A DNA stretch of 10,829 nucleotides, from NCBI GenBank assembly GCA_902373545.1, contig CABKMZ010000066.1:1-10829 (forward strand). The letters are read 5' to 3'. Shown here piece after piece: positions 1-5,925 of this stretch (the first letter of the stretch is position 1; each line of letters opens with the position of its first letter). Under the pieces are notes generated by a model. That model had not been told where the DNA came from and did not search any database. It saw only the letters and a program-made list of their open reading frames with translations. The position numbers and the translations under genes were made by a program. Source of the DNA: an uncultured Actinomyces sp. (GTDB lineage Bacteria; Actinomycetota; Actinomycetes; Actinomycetales; Actinomycetaceae).

Positions 1-506
1 CTTCTTTTGAGAAGCGCCAGACCATCAGTGAATTCATGGAGCACACCGAGCCGGTCTTCGTGGAGTTTATCGCCGATGTTGTGCGGCGCAATAGCGGCGA
101 CGAATTGTATTACTTCAGGAATGAGTCGCTCACGGGGTGTGAGGACGGCGCTGGAGCTCGTTTACACTCCCTGCTCTTTAGTGTGCGTATGGATGGTGAT
201 GGGCATCTTGCTGAGTCGTCGCACATTTTGGAGGAGGCGGGCTTTGTGCCCCCGCCGGAGTTTGTTGCCGACGAGCACGCGACGATGAGGTGGGTGCGTC
301 CAGGTGATGCCGACACGATGACGGTCGTGTATTTTCCGAACGAGGGCTTCAGCATCGCGTACGAGACCGGCTGTCACCCGCTGGGGGAGCTGACCCTGAA
401 GGATTACCGGCAGATACTCAAGGACTGGGATCCGGTCGAACGTTTCCCCGACATGACTGTCATGGAAGGGACCTTCGGTCGATCCTCCCAATCGGGGACT
501 CAGAGC
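1..506 (+). repeat. Tandem duplication, left arm (635-bp period)
   Basis: Bases 1-506 align without gaps to 636-1141. The first 310 positions are identical and 19 mismatches fall in the rest. The unit probably continues left of the window, because the lipoprotein signal-coding part of copy 1 is not visible. Confidence 0.9.
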
Positions 507-521
507 GAGGGGCGCGAGTGA
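1..521 (+). CDS. Small secreted lipoprotein, copy 1 (5' end missing)
   Basis: The frame is open from base 3 to the TGA at 519-521. The 5' end, including the lipoprotein signal, lies outside the window. The visible protein matches the downstream gene at 533-1144 almost exactly, so it should be the same kind of exported lipoprotein. Two cysteines, in TGCEDG and TGCHP contexts, are present in both copies and could form a disulfide outside the cell. The first 310 bases equal copy 2; after that 19 differences occur in about 196 bases, giving KDYRQILKD here versus EECWQILED in copy 2 and a different C-terminus. The stop codon overlaps a GTG at 518, so the two copies may be translationally coupled. 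The function is unknown. It may belong to the uncharacterised DUF4853 family that I recall from Actinomyces, but I cannot verify this. Confidence 0.75.
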   Translation, partial: SFEKRQTISEFMEHTEPVFVEFIADVVRRNSGDELYYFRNESLTGCEDGAGARLHSLLFSVRMDGDGHLAESSHILEEAGFVPPPEFVADEHATMRWVRPGDADTMTVVYFPNEGFSIAYETGCHPLGELTLKDYRQILKDWDPVERFPDMTVMEGTFGRSSQSGTQSEGRE

Positions 522-532
522 GGGGGCGTGAC

Positions 533-1144
533 ATGATGCGTCGGTTTGTGGGGGCGTTGTGCGTGCTTGCGTGTGTGGCGTTGGTGGGGTGTGTTCCTTC
601 TGGGCGGGAGTGGTTTGATCCGCCCGAGGGTAAGGCTTCTTTTGAGAAGCGCCAGACCATCAGTGAATTCATGGAGCACACCGAGCCGGTCTTCGTGGAG
701 TTTATCGCCGATGTTGTGCGGCGCAATAGCGGCGACGAATTGTATTACTTCAGGAATGAGTCGCTCACGGGGTGTGAGGACGGCGCTGGAGCTCGTTTAC
801 ACTCCCTGCTCTTTAGTGTGCGTATGGATGGTGATGGGCATCTTGCTGAGTCGTCGCACATTTTGGAGGAGGCGGGCTTTGTGCCCCCGCCGGAGTTTGT
901 TGCCGACGAGCACGCGACGATGAGGTGGGTGCGTCCAGGTGATGCTGACACGATGATAGTTGTGTATTTTCCGAACGAGGGCTTCAGCATTGCGTACGAG
1001 ACCGGCTGTCACCCGCTGGGGGAGCTGACGCTGGAGGAGTGCTGGCAGATACTCGAGGACTGGGATCCGGTCGAACGTTTCCCCGACATGACTGTCATGG
1101 AAGGGAGCTTTAGGCAATCCCTTCAATCGGGGACTCAGAGCTGA
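533..1144 (+). CDS. Small secreted lipoprotein, copy 2 (complete)
   Basis: This is a 203-aa protein with a clear type II signal peptide: a basic MMRR start, a hydrophobic stretch, and a lipobox LVGC with the lipidated cysteine at residue 20. It should be anchored to the outer face of the membrane. I chose ATG 533 because AGGGGG lies 6 nt upstream. GTG 518 (adding MRGRD) overlaps the stop of copy 1, has GAGGGG 5 nt upstream, and is a real alternative. The mature part is acidic and has no recognisable enzymatic motif. It is a tandem paralogue of the gene ending at 521. It points toward, and is convergent with, the membrane-protein gene at 1820-1389, so it is a separate transcription unit from the toxin-like cluster. 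A role as a second, surface-located immunity or binding protein is possible but unsupported. DUF4853 membership is a tentative recollection only. Confidence 0.8.
   Translation: MMRRFVGALCVLACVALVGCVPSGREWFDPPEGKASFEKRQTISEFMEHTEPVFVEFIADVVRRNSGDELYYFRNESLTGCEDGAGARLHSLLFSVRMDGDGHLAESSHILEEAGFVPPPEFVADEHATMRWVRPGDADTMIVVYFPNEGFSIAYETGCHPLGELTLEECWQILEDWDPVERFPDMTVMEGSFRQSLQSGTQS
636..1141 (+). repeat. Tandem duplication, right arm (635-bp period)
   Basis: This is the right-hand copy of the unit at 1-506. Similarity stops just before the stop codon of copy 2. The sharp change from total identity to about 10% divergence at 311/946 looks like the edge of a gene-conversion tract. Confidence 0.9.
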
Positions 1145-1164
1145 GGGCTTGTCCGCCAGCCCTC
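1143..1164 (+). terminator. Possible transcription terminator hairpin after the lipoprotein gene
   Basis: GAGGGCT (1143-1149) pairs perfectly with AGCCCTC (1158-1164) around an 8-nt loop. It starts within the stop codon of the lipoprotein gene. There is no T-run after it, so it is at best a GC-stem terminator of the kind common in actinobacteria. Confidence 0.35.
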
Positions 1165-1388
1165 GGTCGTGAACTGGCACATAGGCAGCGCCCCGTTGTG
1201 TGAATACCACCATGAGGTGTCTGTGAAACAGTAGACACAACGGCGACGGAATGTGCGAGGGCGGGGGATGGGGCTACTAGCGTGGAAGAGGCGCGCACAT
1301 GGAGCCTGTCCACCGGTGGCTAGCTGATTCTCACGTCCCTGGCGGGCGTCGCCAAGAGCCTTGACGTTGCCTGACGGGCCTGCCCACG

Positions 1389-1820
1389 CTATGCGTGCGG
1401 CGGTATCCCGTCCTCGCGTTCGGCAAGAATGCGTTCAATGTCTGCATCCGGGAGGGGCTTACCCGTTGCGTCTAGTAGGCCGTGACGCTTCAAGTACTGA
1501 TAATACGGATCAGCAAAACGAGGCAGAGGAAACGGCAACAAATACACGACCCCGACCACAAGCGCTAACAAAGCGATGAAGAGCAGAACCCTCACAATAA
1601 AGACAGGGGCACCAATTGGTTCGAGAAGAAGAGCGATTCCTCCGAAGAAGAACCAGAGGCCGACGCAGGGGCGCAGCATCGCCTGGGCGTTGCGCGTGGG
1701 GGACAGTGCCGCAGACATCCTCCGCCACGATCTGGCAAGCGGCGAGTCTGTGTATGTCTCGAGCCACCACGCATGAATAAGGAGGCAGCCAAACACCACG
1801 CAGCCGATTCCGCTCCACAT
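1389..1820 (-). CDS. Three-helix membrane protein, copy A (candidate immunity protein, orphan)
   Basis: This 143-aa protein has three predicted membrane helices: an N-terminal one, WFFFGGIALLL, and FIVRVLLFIALLALVVGVVY. A basic loop (PLARSWRRM) lies between helices 1 and 2, and there is a polar C-terminal tail (PYYQYLKRHGLLDATGK). By the positive-inside rule the loop and tail face the cytoplasm. It starts at ATG 1820 behind an AAAGGAC ribosome site. Bases 1414-1787 are identical to copy B at 3481-3854. Only the first few residues and the C-terminus (DGIPPHA instead of GDTSS) differ. Unlike copies B and C it does not directly follow a toxin-like gene; it ends the operon behind the 99-aa helical protein. 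I infer an extra immunity gene, since spare immunity copies are common in polymorphic toxin loci. The family is not recognised. Confidence 0.75.
   Translation of the reverse strand: MWSGIGCVVFGCLLIHAWWLETYTDSPLARSWRRMSAALSPTRNAQAMLRPCVGLWFFFGGIALLLEPIGAPVFIVRVLLFIALLALVVGVVYLLPFPLPRFADPYYQYLKRHGLLDATGKPLPDADIERILAEREDGIPPHA
1414..1787 (-). repeat. 374-bp identical repeat, copy A
   Basis: This block is identical base for base to 3481-3854. It covers most of the membrane-protein gene. Such identity, including all third codon positions, implies very recent duplication or gene conversion. Confidence 0.95.
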
Positions 1821-1855
1821 GTTTCGTGTCCTTTCCGAGCGCCTTGCACGCTCCG

Positions 1856-1915
1856 TCAGCTGTATGGTCCCGTGAGTGGGTACGCGCGCAGCGTTGGGTT
1901 ATTCCAGTTGCTCAT
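1856..1915 (-). other. Tiny ORF (19 aa), possible gene remnant
   Basis: An ATG at 1915 lies 4 nt after the stop of the 99-aa gene and opens a 19-codon frame (MSNWNNPTLRAYPLTGPYS) that ends at 1856-1858. It may be the start of a former gene removed when membrane-protein copy A was placed here. It may equally be chance. Confidence 0.2.
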
Positions 1916-1919
1916 GGTC

Positions 1920-2219
1920 TCACGTGGGCTCTCTCTGGGATGACTCGAGGTAGCGTGCGGATGCTTCGATGTCGGCTTTATTTTCGTCGTCGATTTCTCG
2001 AAATGCACTATCCGCGCCATCTATTCCCTCTTGTATGAAGCCCAGGATTTGCGCGATGTCACTCGCGGCCTTCGTGATCTTGGCGATCTTCTCATCCAGG
2101 GAAGCTTGATGTTCGCTGCCTGTTGCAGGTGAATCAAGCGTGATCTCATTCAGTGTCGTCTGTGCAGCGTCGGCGTCTTGTTGGGCTTTCTTAACTTCCC
2201 CGAAGTCCCACGAAATCAT
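1920..2219 (-). CDS. WXG100-sized helical protein (possible type VII secretion partner)
   Basis: This 99-aa acidic protein has no signal peptide or membrane segment. It looks like two long helices: residues ~6-27 (KKAQQDADAAQTTLNEI) and ~38-90, joined by a short polar linker. Size and shape fit the WXG100/ESAT-6-like superfamily, whose members form helical hairpins and are secreted by, or escort cargo to, ESX/type VII systems. A canonical central WXG is missing. There is instead an N-terminal SWDF, matched by SWAF near the start of the 394-aa toxin candidate (5073-3889). A strict YxxxD/E export signal is not seen at the C-terminus. The ATG at 2219 overlaps the stop of the upstream gene (ATGA), with GGTGG nearby as ribosome site. 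I infer a helper or targeting partner of the toxin; an unrelated helical protein is possible. Confidence 0.7.
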   Translation of the reverse strand: MISWDFGEVKKAQQDADAAQTTLNEITLDSPATGSEHQASLDEKIAKITKAASDIAQILGFIQEGIDGADSAFREIDDENKADIEASARYLESSQREPT

Positions 2220-2989
2220 GCGCGTTCACCACCCTTTGCATCGTCGGCGGGGGGCGTGAAGAGTTGGGCAAGTTGGCCCCATAGGACGGTTTGGAGGACG
2301 GGCTCCATGGTGGCTTCTTCGCCGGAGGATTCACCTCGTGGCGGGGTGACCAGGTAGGAGCCTGAGGGAGTGGAAAGGACATTCAGGGCAGCCCAGGGGA
2401 TTAGGCCGTCGGGGGTGATGTTGTCGCGTGTCCAGGTGGTGTATTCCCATTGGCGGTTGAGCAGGGCCTGGGAGAAGAGGGAGTCGGAGGGGCCGAAGGT
2501 GGTGAGGTGCTCCAAGATGGCTTGTGCGGTGTCCAGATCGCCGTCGGTAGCTGCACCGATGAACTCAGAGGGCAGATAAGGGGGTCCATCGAAGGCCTCG
2601 GGGCGCGGTCGCAGCGGAGAATTCGCGGCGACGACGTGGGGAATCTCCTCGGTGTCGATACGGTAAATGTGGATCTTTTCCCCGCGCGCGCGGGCGACGG
2701 TCGCGTAGGGGCGGGACAGCCAGATCCGCAGGTTACGGTGGGTTGGGTGTGTAGGGGTCAGGGACGCCATCGTCATGATGGCACGTGCCCGTTTCATAGA
2801 CTCCCACAGTGCCAGTGCGGTCTCGCTGAAGGCATTTTCGTCGACAACGGCTGTCGAGCTAAGGTTCAGGTCACGTGCGGTGTCGAGCTGCTCAGCCTCG
2901 GGGATACGGCGCGATGCCAGAGACAGGAACGACATAGCCTGCTCGACGGGCAGGCTCAGGGTGGGGCGGAAGGAGTCGGTGGGGCTCAT
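2216..2989 (-). CDS. 257-aa cytoplasmic accessory protein (weakly EspG-like)
   Basis: This soluble protein has no signal peptide or membrane helix. The middle part (~65-110) shows predicted strands and basic residues (LRIWLSRPYATVARARGEK, then IHIYRI) after a helical N-terminal half, and the C-terminal part is mixed. The order helical segment, 'LTP...LRIWLSRP' strand and 'ARGEKIHIYRID' strand faintly recalls EspG proteins, cytosolic chaperones of type VII substrates. I cannot confirm that by eye. The start ATG 2989 overlaps the preceding stop (ATGA) and has GAGG 8 nt upstream. Its own stop overlaps the next start, so it is translationally coupled on both sides within the toxin cluster. I do not recognise a named family with certainty. 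A cytosolic helper for the neighbouring effector is the best inference. Confidence 0.75.
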   Translation of the reverse strand: MSPTDSFRPTLSLPVEQAMSFLSLASRRIPEAEQLDTARDLNLSSTAVVDENAFSETALALWESMKRARAIMTMASLTPTHPTHRNLRIWLSRPYATVARARGEKIHIYRIDTEEIPHVVAANSPLRPRPEAFDGPPYLPSEFIGAATDGDLDTAQAILEHLTTFGPSDSLFSQALLNRQWEYTTWTRDNITPDGLIPWAALNVLSTPSGSYLVTPPRGESSGEEATMEPVLQTVLWGQLAQLFTPPADDAKGGERA

Positions 2990-3465
2990 AGGGCAACCTC
3001 GATGGTGGGAACGATGGTGACGATGTCGTCGGCGACGAGGGGAAACTGGTCAGTCGTTGCCGTCGCCGTCACCGTGATGAGGAAGCGCTGGCCGCCCTGG
3101 GTGCGGTGGACCCACGCCCACTGGCACATAGTGATGGGTACGGTTTCTTCGATGTAGATACCCGTGCGTAAGAATGACCCGCGCGGGGCGGCGGGCCACG
3201 CCATGTCTTCGAGCATGATGAAACCGCCGATGGTGTCACGGATGAGGCGCGCCGAGTCGGCCAGGACCATCGCGTCGTCCTGGTCGTCGGGGATGGACGA
3301 GGCAATGGCTACGATCGTGGCTGCAAAGCTGTGAGTGGGGTCTAGAGGACCGGCCAAGCCACCAAGGACACGCGTGCCTGCCTGCGTGCCAGCCGGGGTA
3401 ATGGCAGCGAAAGCCTCCTCGGGCAACGCAGACCACCGATCAGGAGCCTGATAAGAACAAGTCAT
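2986..3465 (-). CDS. 159-aa accessory protein, possible LpqN/DcrB (DUF1795)-fold chaperone
   Basis: The protein opens with SYQAPDRWSALPEEAF. Its second half reads as alternating strands (MCQWAWVHRTQGGQRFLI, then TVTATATTDQF) followed by a C-terminal segment. This resembles the PsbP/Mog1-like fold shared by LpqN and DcrB/DUF1795 proteins, where a 'YxxP..W' start and a 'Y.Y....G....ltltata' hairpin are typical. The resemblance is by eye only. No signal peptide is present, so it should be cytosolic, unlike mycobacterial LpqN. DUF1795 proteins (Eag family) are known chaperones that shield hydrophobic segments of type VI effectors. That makes a matching role for the glycine-zipper toxin upstream an attractive inference. 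The ATG at 3465 overlaps the stop of membrane protein B (ATGA), with AAGGAG about 11 nt upstream. A truncated paralogue lies at 5499-5221. Confidence 0.75.
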   Translation of the reverse strand: MTCSYQAPDRWSALPEEAFAAITPAGTQAGTRVLGGLAGPLDPTHSFAATIVAIASSIPDDQDDAMVLADSARLIRDTIGGFIMLEDMAWPAAPRGSFLRTGIYIEETVPITMCQWAWVHRTQGGQRFLITVTATATTDQFPLVADDIVTIVPTIEVAL

Positions 3466-3592
3466 GAGGACGTATCTCCTTCGCGTTCGGCAAGAATGCG
3501 TTCAATGTCTGCATCCGGGAGGGGCTTACCCGTTGCGTCTAGTAGGCCGTGACGCTTCAAGTACTGATAATACGGATCAGCAAAACGAGGCA
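3407..3592 (-). repeat. 186-bp identical repeat spanning a gene junction, copy 1
   Basis: This block is identical to 5441-5626. It covers the 3' end of the membrane-protein gene, the ATGA junction and the first codons of the DUF1795-like gene. It shows that the gene order immunity-candidate then accessory gene was once duplicated as a unit. Confidence 0.95.
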
Positions 3593-3884
3593 GAGGAAAC
3601 GGCAACAAATACACGACCCCGACCACAAGCGCTAACAAAGCGATGAAGAGCAGAACCCTCACAATAAAGACAGGGGCACCAATTGGTTCGAGAAGAAGAG
3701 CGATTCCTCCGAAGAAGAACCAGAGGCCGACGCAGGGGCGCAGCATCGCCTGGGCGTTGCGCGTGGGGGACAGTGCCGCAGACATCCTCCGCCACGATCT
3801 GGCAAGCGGCGAGTCTGTGTATGTCTCGAGCCACCACGCATGAATAAGGAGGCAACCAAGTACTAGACAGGCGATTCCAGTCAT
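3462..3884 (-). CDS. Three-helix membrane protein, copy B (candidate immunity protein)
   Basis: This is a 140-aa membrane protein. Helices lie at about residues 2-18, 51-66 and 71-95. A basic loop (~19-50) and a polar tail (~97-140) are predicted cytoplasmic. The start is ATG 3884, 4 nt after the toxin stop. GTG 3887 just upstream is an alternative. This direct placement after a toxin-like gene, seen again for copy C, is the hallmark of an immunity gene. I infer that it blocks pore formation by the 394-aa protein from within the membrane. Nearly the whole gene is identical in DNA to copy A. Compared with copy C, the soluble loop and tail are almost unchanged while the helices differ, so helices may set specificity. 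The stop overlaps the next start (ATGA). The family is unknown to me; no enzymatic motif is visible. Confidence 0.8.
   Translation of the reverse strand: MTGIACLVLGCLLIHAWWLETYTDSPLARSWRRMSAALSPTRNAQAMLRPCVGLWFFFGGIALLLEPIGAPVFIVRVLLFIALLALVVGVVYLLPFPLPRFADPYYQYLKRHGLLDATGKPLPDADIERILAEREGDTSS
3481..3854 (-). repeat. 374-bp identical repeat, copy B
   Basis: This is the partner of 1414-1787. Identity stops exactly where the first-helix coding sequence begins to differ (at 1788/3855). Confidence 0.95.
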
Positions 3885-3888
3885 CACG

Positions 3889-5073
3889 TTACTTTTTCTT
3901 TCCGAAGAAACTAAACACCCCGTCGACTACTTTGTCGTTGAACCAATCAGCCGCTGCGTCGGCTACCTTACTTGTTACAACTCCTCCGACGATGCCGCCC
4001 ACGACTCCTCCGACGACAATGCCGACGGGTCCGCCCGCCGCGCCGATCGCGGCTCCCAGCTGCGCGCCGTAGGTCGCGCCGGCCCAGCTGGCGGCACCAG
4101 TCATGACTCCCCTGACTCCGGCACGCGTGATCTTCTCACCTTCACCCATGTCCGGATGGTTGATGGTGTCGGACTGGTAGGAGTTGTAGGCGTTGATGCC
4201 GCCTTCTGCGACGGCGCCGACGACACCGGCTACCTTGCCGACCTTTTCGAGTCCTTCGACGGCACCGGGTATCTTCGGAGCCTCGCCCGCGCGGTGCCTC
4301 GCGTATCGCGTCCAGTTGGACAGGTCGCCTTTCGCGGTGAACTGTTTCCACTTCGATAACTGCGCAAAGCCCTCGGGAGGGGCATAGTGGCCGTTATGGA
4401 ACCACGCGTGCCCCGCGCGCCACACGTTGCTAGCAAGGTCAGACCAGCCGCCTAGGGCACTCGTCGTCGAAGCAGCGGGGTGTTCGGAATTGGGAATGTA
4501 GCTCCCCTTGAGCTGCTCCATGAGCGCCTGAAGGGTTTTCTCCCACACGGATGTGTCCACGTTGGCAAGAGCGGTGGAAAACTCTTGCTCGGCGGTACGG
4601 TGCAGGCTTTGAGCATAATTGAGCTGCGAGAGAGCGGAGTAATAGGAGCTCCTGTGCTCCGACGGCGCGTTTTCCTGAACTGTGACCGTGCAATTCGTGT
4701 AGTCGCCGCTGACCGAGAGGCCACCTGCCTGCGCGTTGGTGACGACCGTTTGATACTTCTCGCGCACGACGCCCATCGCGCCCGCGAAAGCACTAAGGGC
4801 TGAACGAAGCTTCGCGGCTTGCGCGCTTACGTCCGCGCATACGTCGGAGAGATTCGAGTAATCGTCCGTGATGGCCGGGATACACATCGCGCTTTGATGC
4901 GACATGAGGTCCTTCGCCCCTCGGATGTTGATATCGGCGTCGGTCAGATTCTGGTCAAAAGTAGTGAACTGAGAATCAGCTGCCGATGCGGCGTCGGGTT
5001 TTACCGAGAAAGCCCACGAGAACGATTGCGCCGCGTTCGGGTTTGGGCCGGGCGAGGGAGATGGCGTACTCAT
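3889..5073 (-). CDS. Candidate pore-forming effector with glycine-zipper C-terminus
   Basis: This 394-aa protein has no signal peptide. The N-terminal part (~1-20) is proline/serine-rich and leads into an SWAF motif. Residues ~20-195 are mostly helical and include the stretch around AKLRSALSAFAGAMGVV and a conserved EFSTALANVDTSVWEKTL segment. A basic linker (~246-275) precedes a short hydrophobic patch (~280-289) and a long Gly/Ala/Val zipper (~336-366, including GAAIGAAGGPVGIVVGG). An amphipathic tail ends in FSFFGKKK. A helical targeting region plus a glycine zipper is the layout of type VII (LXG-type) membrane toxins such as TelE, and of depolarising TspA-like toxins. Family membership is inferred, not matched. 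The start ATG 5073 has GAGG upstream. The gene is followed at once by membrane protein B, the presumed immunity protein. A related truncated gene lies at 6957-5926. A non-toxic membrane-inserting protein is the main alternative. Confidence 0.8.
   Translation of the reverse strand: MSTPSPSPGPNPNAAQSFSWAFSVKPDAASAADSQFTTFDQNLTDADINIRGAKDLMSHQSAMCIPAITDDYSNLSDVCADVSAQAAKLRSALSAFAGAMGVVREKYQTVVTNAQAGGLSVSGDYTNCTVTVQENAPSEHRSSYYSALSQLNYAQSLHRTAEQEFSTALANVDTSVWEKTLQALMEQLKGSYIPNSEHPAASTTSALGGWSDLASNVWRAGHAWFHNGHYAPPEGFAQLSKWKQFTAKGDLSNWTRYARHRAGEAPKIPGAVEGLEKVGKVAGVVGAVAEGGINAYNSYQSDTINHPDMGEGEKITRAGVRGVMTGAASWAGATYGAQLGAAIGAAGGPVGIVVGGVVGGIVGGVVTSKVADAAADWFNDKVVDGVFSFFGKKK
4028..4339 (-). repeat. 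312-bp near-identical block inside the toxin genes, copy 1
   Basis: This block aligns to 6059-6370 with only 3 mismatches. It codes for the basic linker and glycine zipper. Flanking coding sequence on both sides is clearly diverged, so this is a conversion tract or a recombination module. Confidence 0.95.
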
Positions 5074-5152
5074 CGTGCTGCCTCACAGAATGTGTGTTCC
5101 ATGGGGATCTCCCGATTGTCCTGTCGTGCATCAATCCCTGACGATCGGTACT

Positions 5153-5245
5153 CTACTCCGTGTTGTCAAACAGGGCGCGGGTCACGTCCATGCTCTGGAA
5201 CGAGGCTCCGTTTTGTGGCTCTACAATCGATGTCTGCAACGTTTG
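5153..5245 (-). pseudogene. Possible 3' remnant of a lost gene at a recombination scar
   Basis: One reverse frame between a TAA (5248-5246) and a TAG (5155-5153) reads TLQTSIVEPQNGASFQSMDV and continues TRALFDNTE. It looks like the C-terminal end of a protein rather than random sequence. It lies directly after the point where the truncated accessory gene loses homology. I infer the tail of a gene whose front was deleted. It is short, so the call is weak. Confidence 0.3.
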
Positions 5246-5499
5246 TTACCTGACTGAGTGGCGCGCCAGCATCCATCGACGACCTCCGAGTCGGCCAAGA
5301 CCGCCGCGTCGTCCTGATCGTCAGGGACGGTGGAAGCCACGGTCATGAGCGTGGCCGCGAAGCTGTGCGTGGTGTCGATGGGACCCACCGCACCGCCCAG
5401 CACGCGAGTACCCGACTGGGAGTCAGTCGGGGCGATAGCCGCGAAAGCCTCCTCGGGCAACGCAGACCACCGATCAGGAGCCTGATAAGAACAAGTCAT
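5221..5499 (-). pseudogene. Truncated paralogue of the DUF1795-like accessory gene
   Basis: The frame starts with MTCSYQAPDRWSALPEEAFA exactly like the intact gene at 3465 and follows it to PDDQDDAAVLADSE (about residue 71). After that it shifts to an unrelated 21-residue tail rich in Arg and Cys. The intact protein has about 88 more residues there, including the whole predicted strand-rich half, so this copy cannot fold normally. Loss of similarity falls near 5286 (3251 in the intact copy), where a deletion has joined it to other sequence. It still has its ATGA overlap with membrane protein C. It is most likely non-functional; translation of a short peptide is possible. Confidence 0.65.
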
Positions 5500-5626
5500 G
5501 AGGACGTATCTCCTTCGCGTTCGGCAAGAATGCGTTCAATGTCTGCATCCGGGAGGGGCTTACCCGTTGCGTCTAGTAGGCCGTGACGCTTCAAGTACTG
5601 ATAATACGGATCAGCAAAACGAGGCA
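5441..5626 (-). repeat. 186-bp identical repeat spanning a gene junction, copy 2
   Basis: This block is identical to 3407-3592. Beyond 5626 the membrane-protein genes diverge at the start of the third-helix coding region. Confidence 0.95.
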
Positions 5627-5921
5627 ACGGCAGGGGCAACAGGTACACCACGCCAATAACGAGGGGGACTGAGCCAAGGAACGCGAACAGGGTAATGAGC
5701 GGTGTCGGTGCGCCGACCTCCTTGAGGACCACAGCTACTCCTCCGAAGACAAGCATGAGCCCGGTGCAGGGACGCAGCATCGCCTGTGCGTTGCGCGTGG
5801 GGGACATTGCCGCAGACATCCTCCGCCACCATCTGGCAAGGGGCGAATCAGTGTACGTCTCCAGCCACCACGCATGGACAATGAGCGCGCCGAGAACCGC
5901 TCCCGCAACAGAAAACCACAT
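5496..5921 (-). CDS. Three-helix membrane protein, copy C (candidate immunity protein)
   Basis: This is a 141-aa protein with the same layout as copies A and B: three helices, a basic cytoplasmic loop (PLARWWRRMSAAMSPTRNAQA) and a tail ending EREGDTSS. I chose ATG 5921 because GGAGG lies about 8 nt upstream. An in-frame TTG further upstream lies inside the preceding gene and is unlikely. Relative to copy B the loop and tail are nearly identical. Helix 1 (WFSVAGAVLGALIV), helix 2 (MLVFGGVAVVL) and helix 3 (LITLFAFLGSVPLVIGVVY) are largely replaced. It follows the truncated toxin gene by 4 nt. I infer that it neutralises the toxin version encoded there. It may protect against neighbours carrying the full-length form even though the local toxin is broken. 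Confidence 0.8.
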   Translation of the reverse strand: MWFSVAGAVLGALIVHAWWLETYTDSPLARWWRRMSAAMSPTRNAQAMLRPCTGLMLVFGGVAVVLKEVGAPTPLITLFAFLGSVPLVIGVVYLLPLPLPRFADPYYQYLKRHGLLDATGKPLPDADIERILAEREGDTSS

Positions 5922-5925
5922 ATCG

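Noticed and set aside
1316..1390. Terminator for membrane-protein copy A
   Set aside because: Only weak stems (CAAG-AGC-CTTG near 1353) are present, with no T-run.
2450..3157. Rightward 235-aa frame opposite the accessory genes
   Set aside because: It crosses the junction of two overlapping, motif-bearing leftward genes, and its composition is shadow-like.
5164..5169. TTGACA (reverse strand) as a -35 box for the 394-aa toxin gene
   Set aside because: No -10 hexamer occurs at 16-18 nt, and it lies inside the possible gene remnant.
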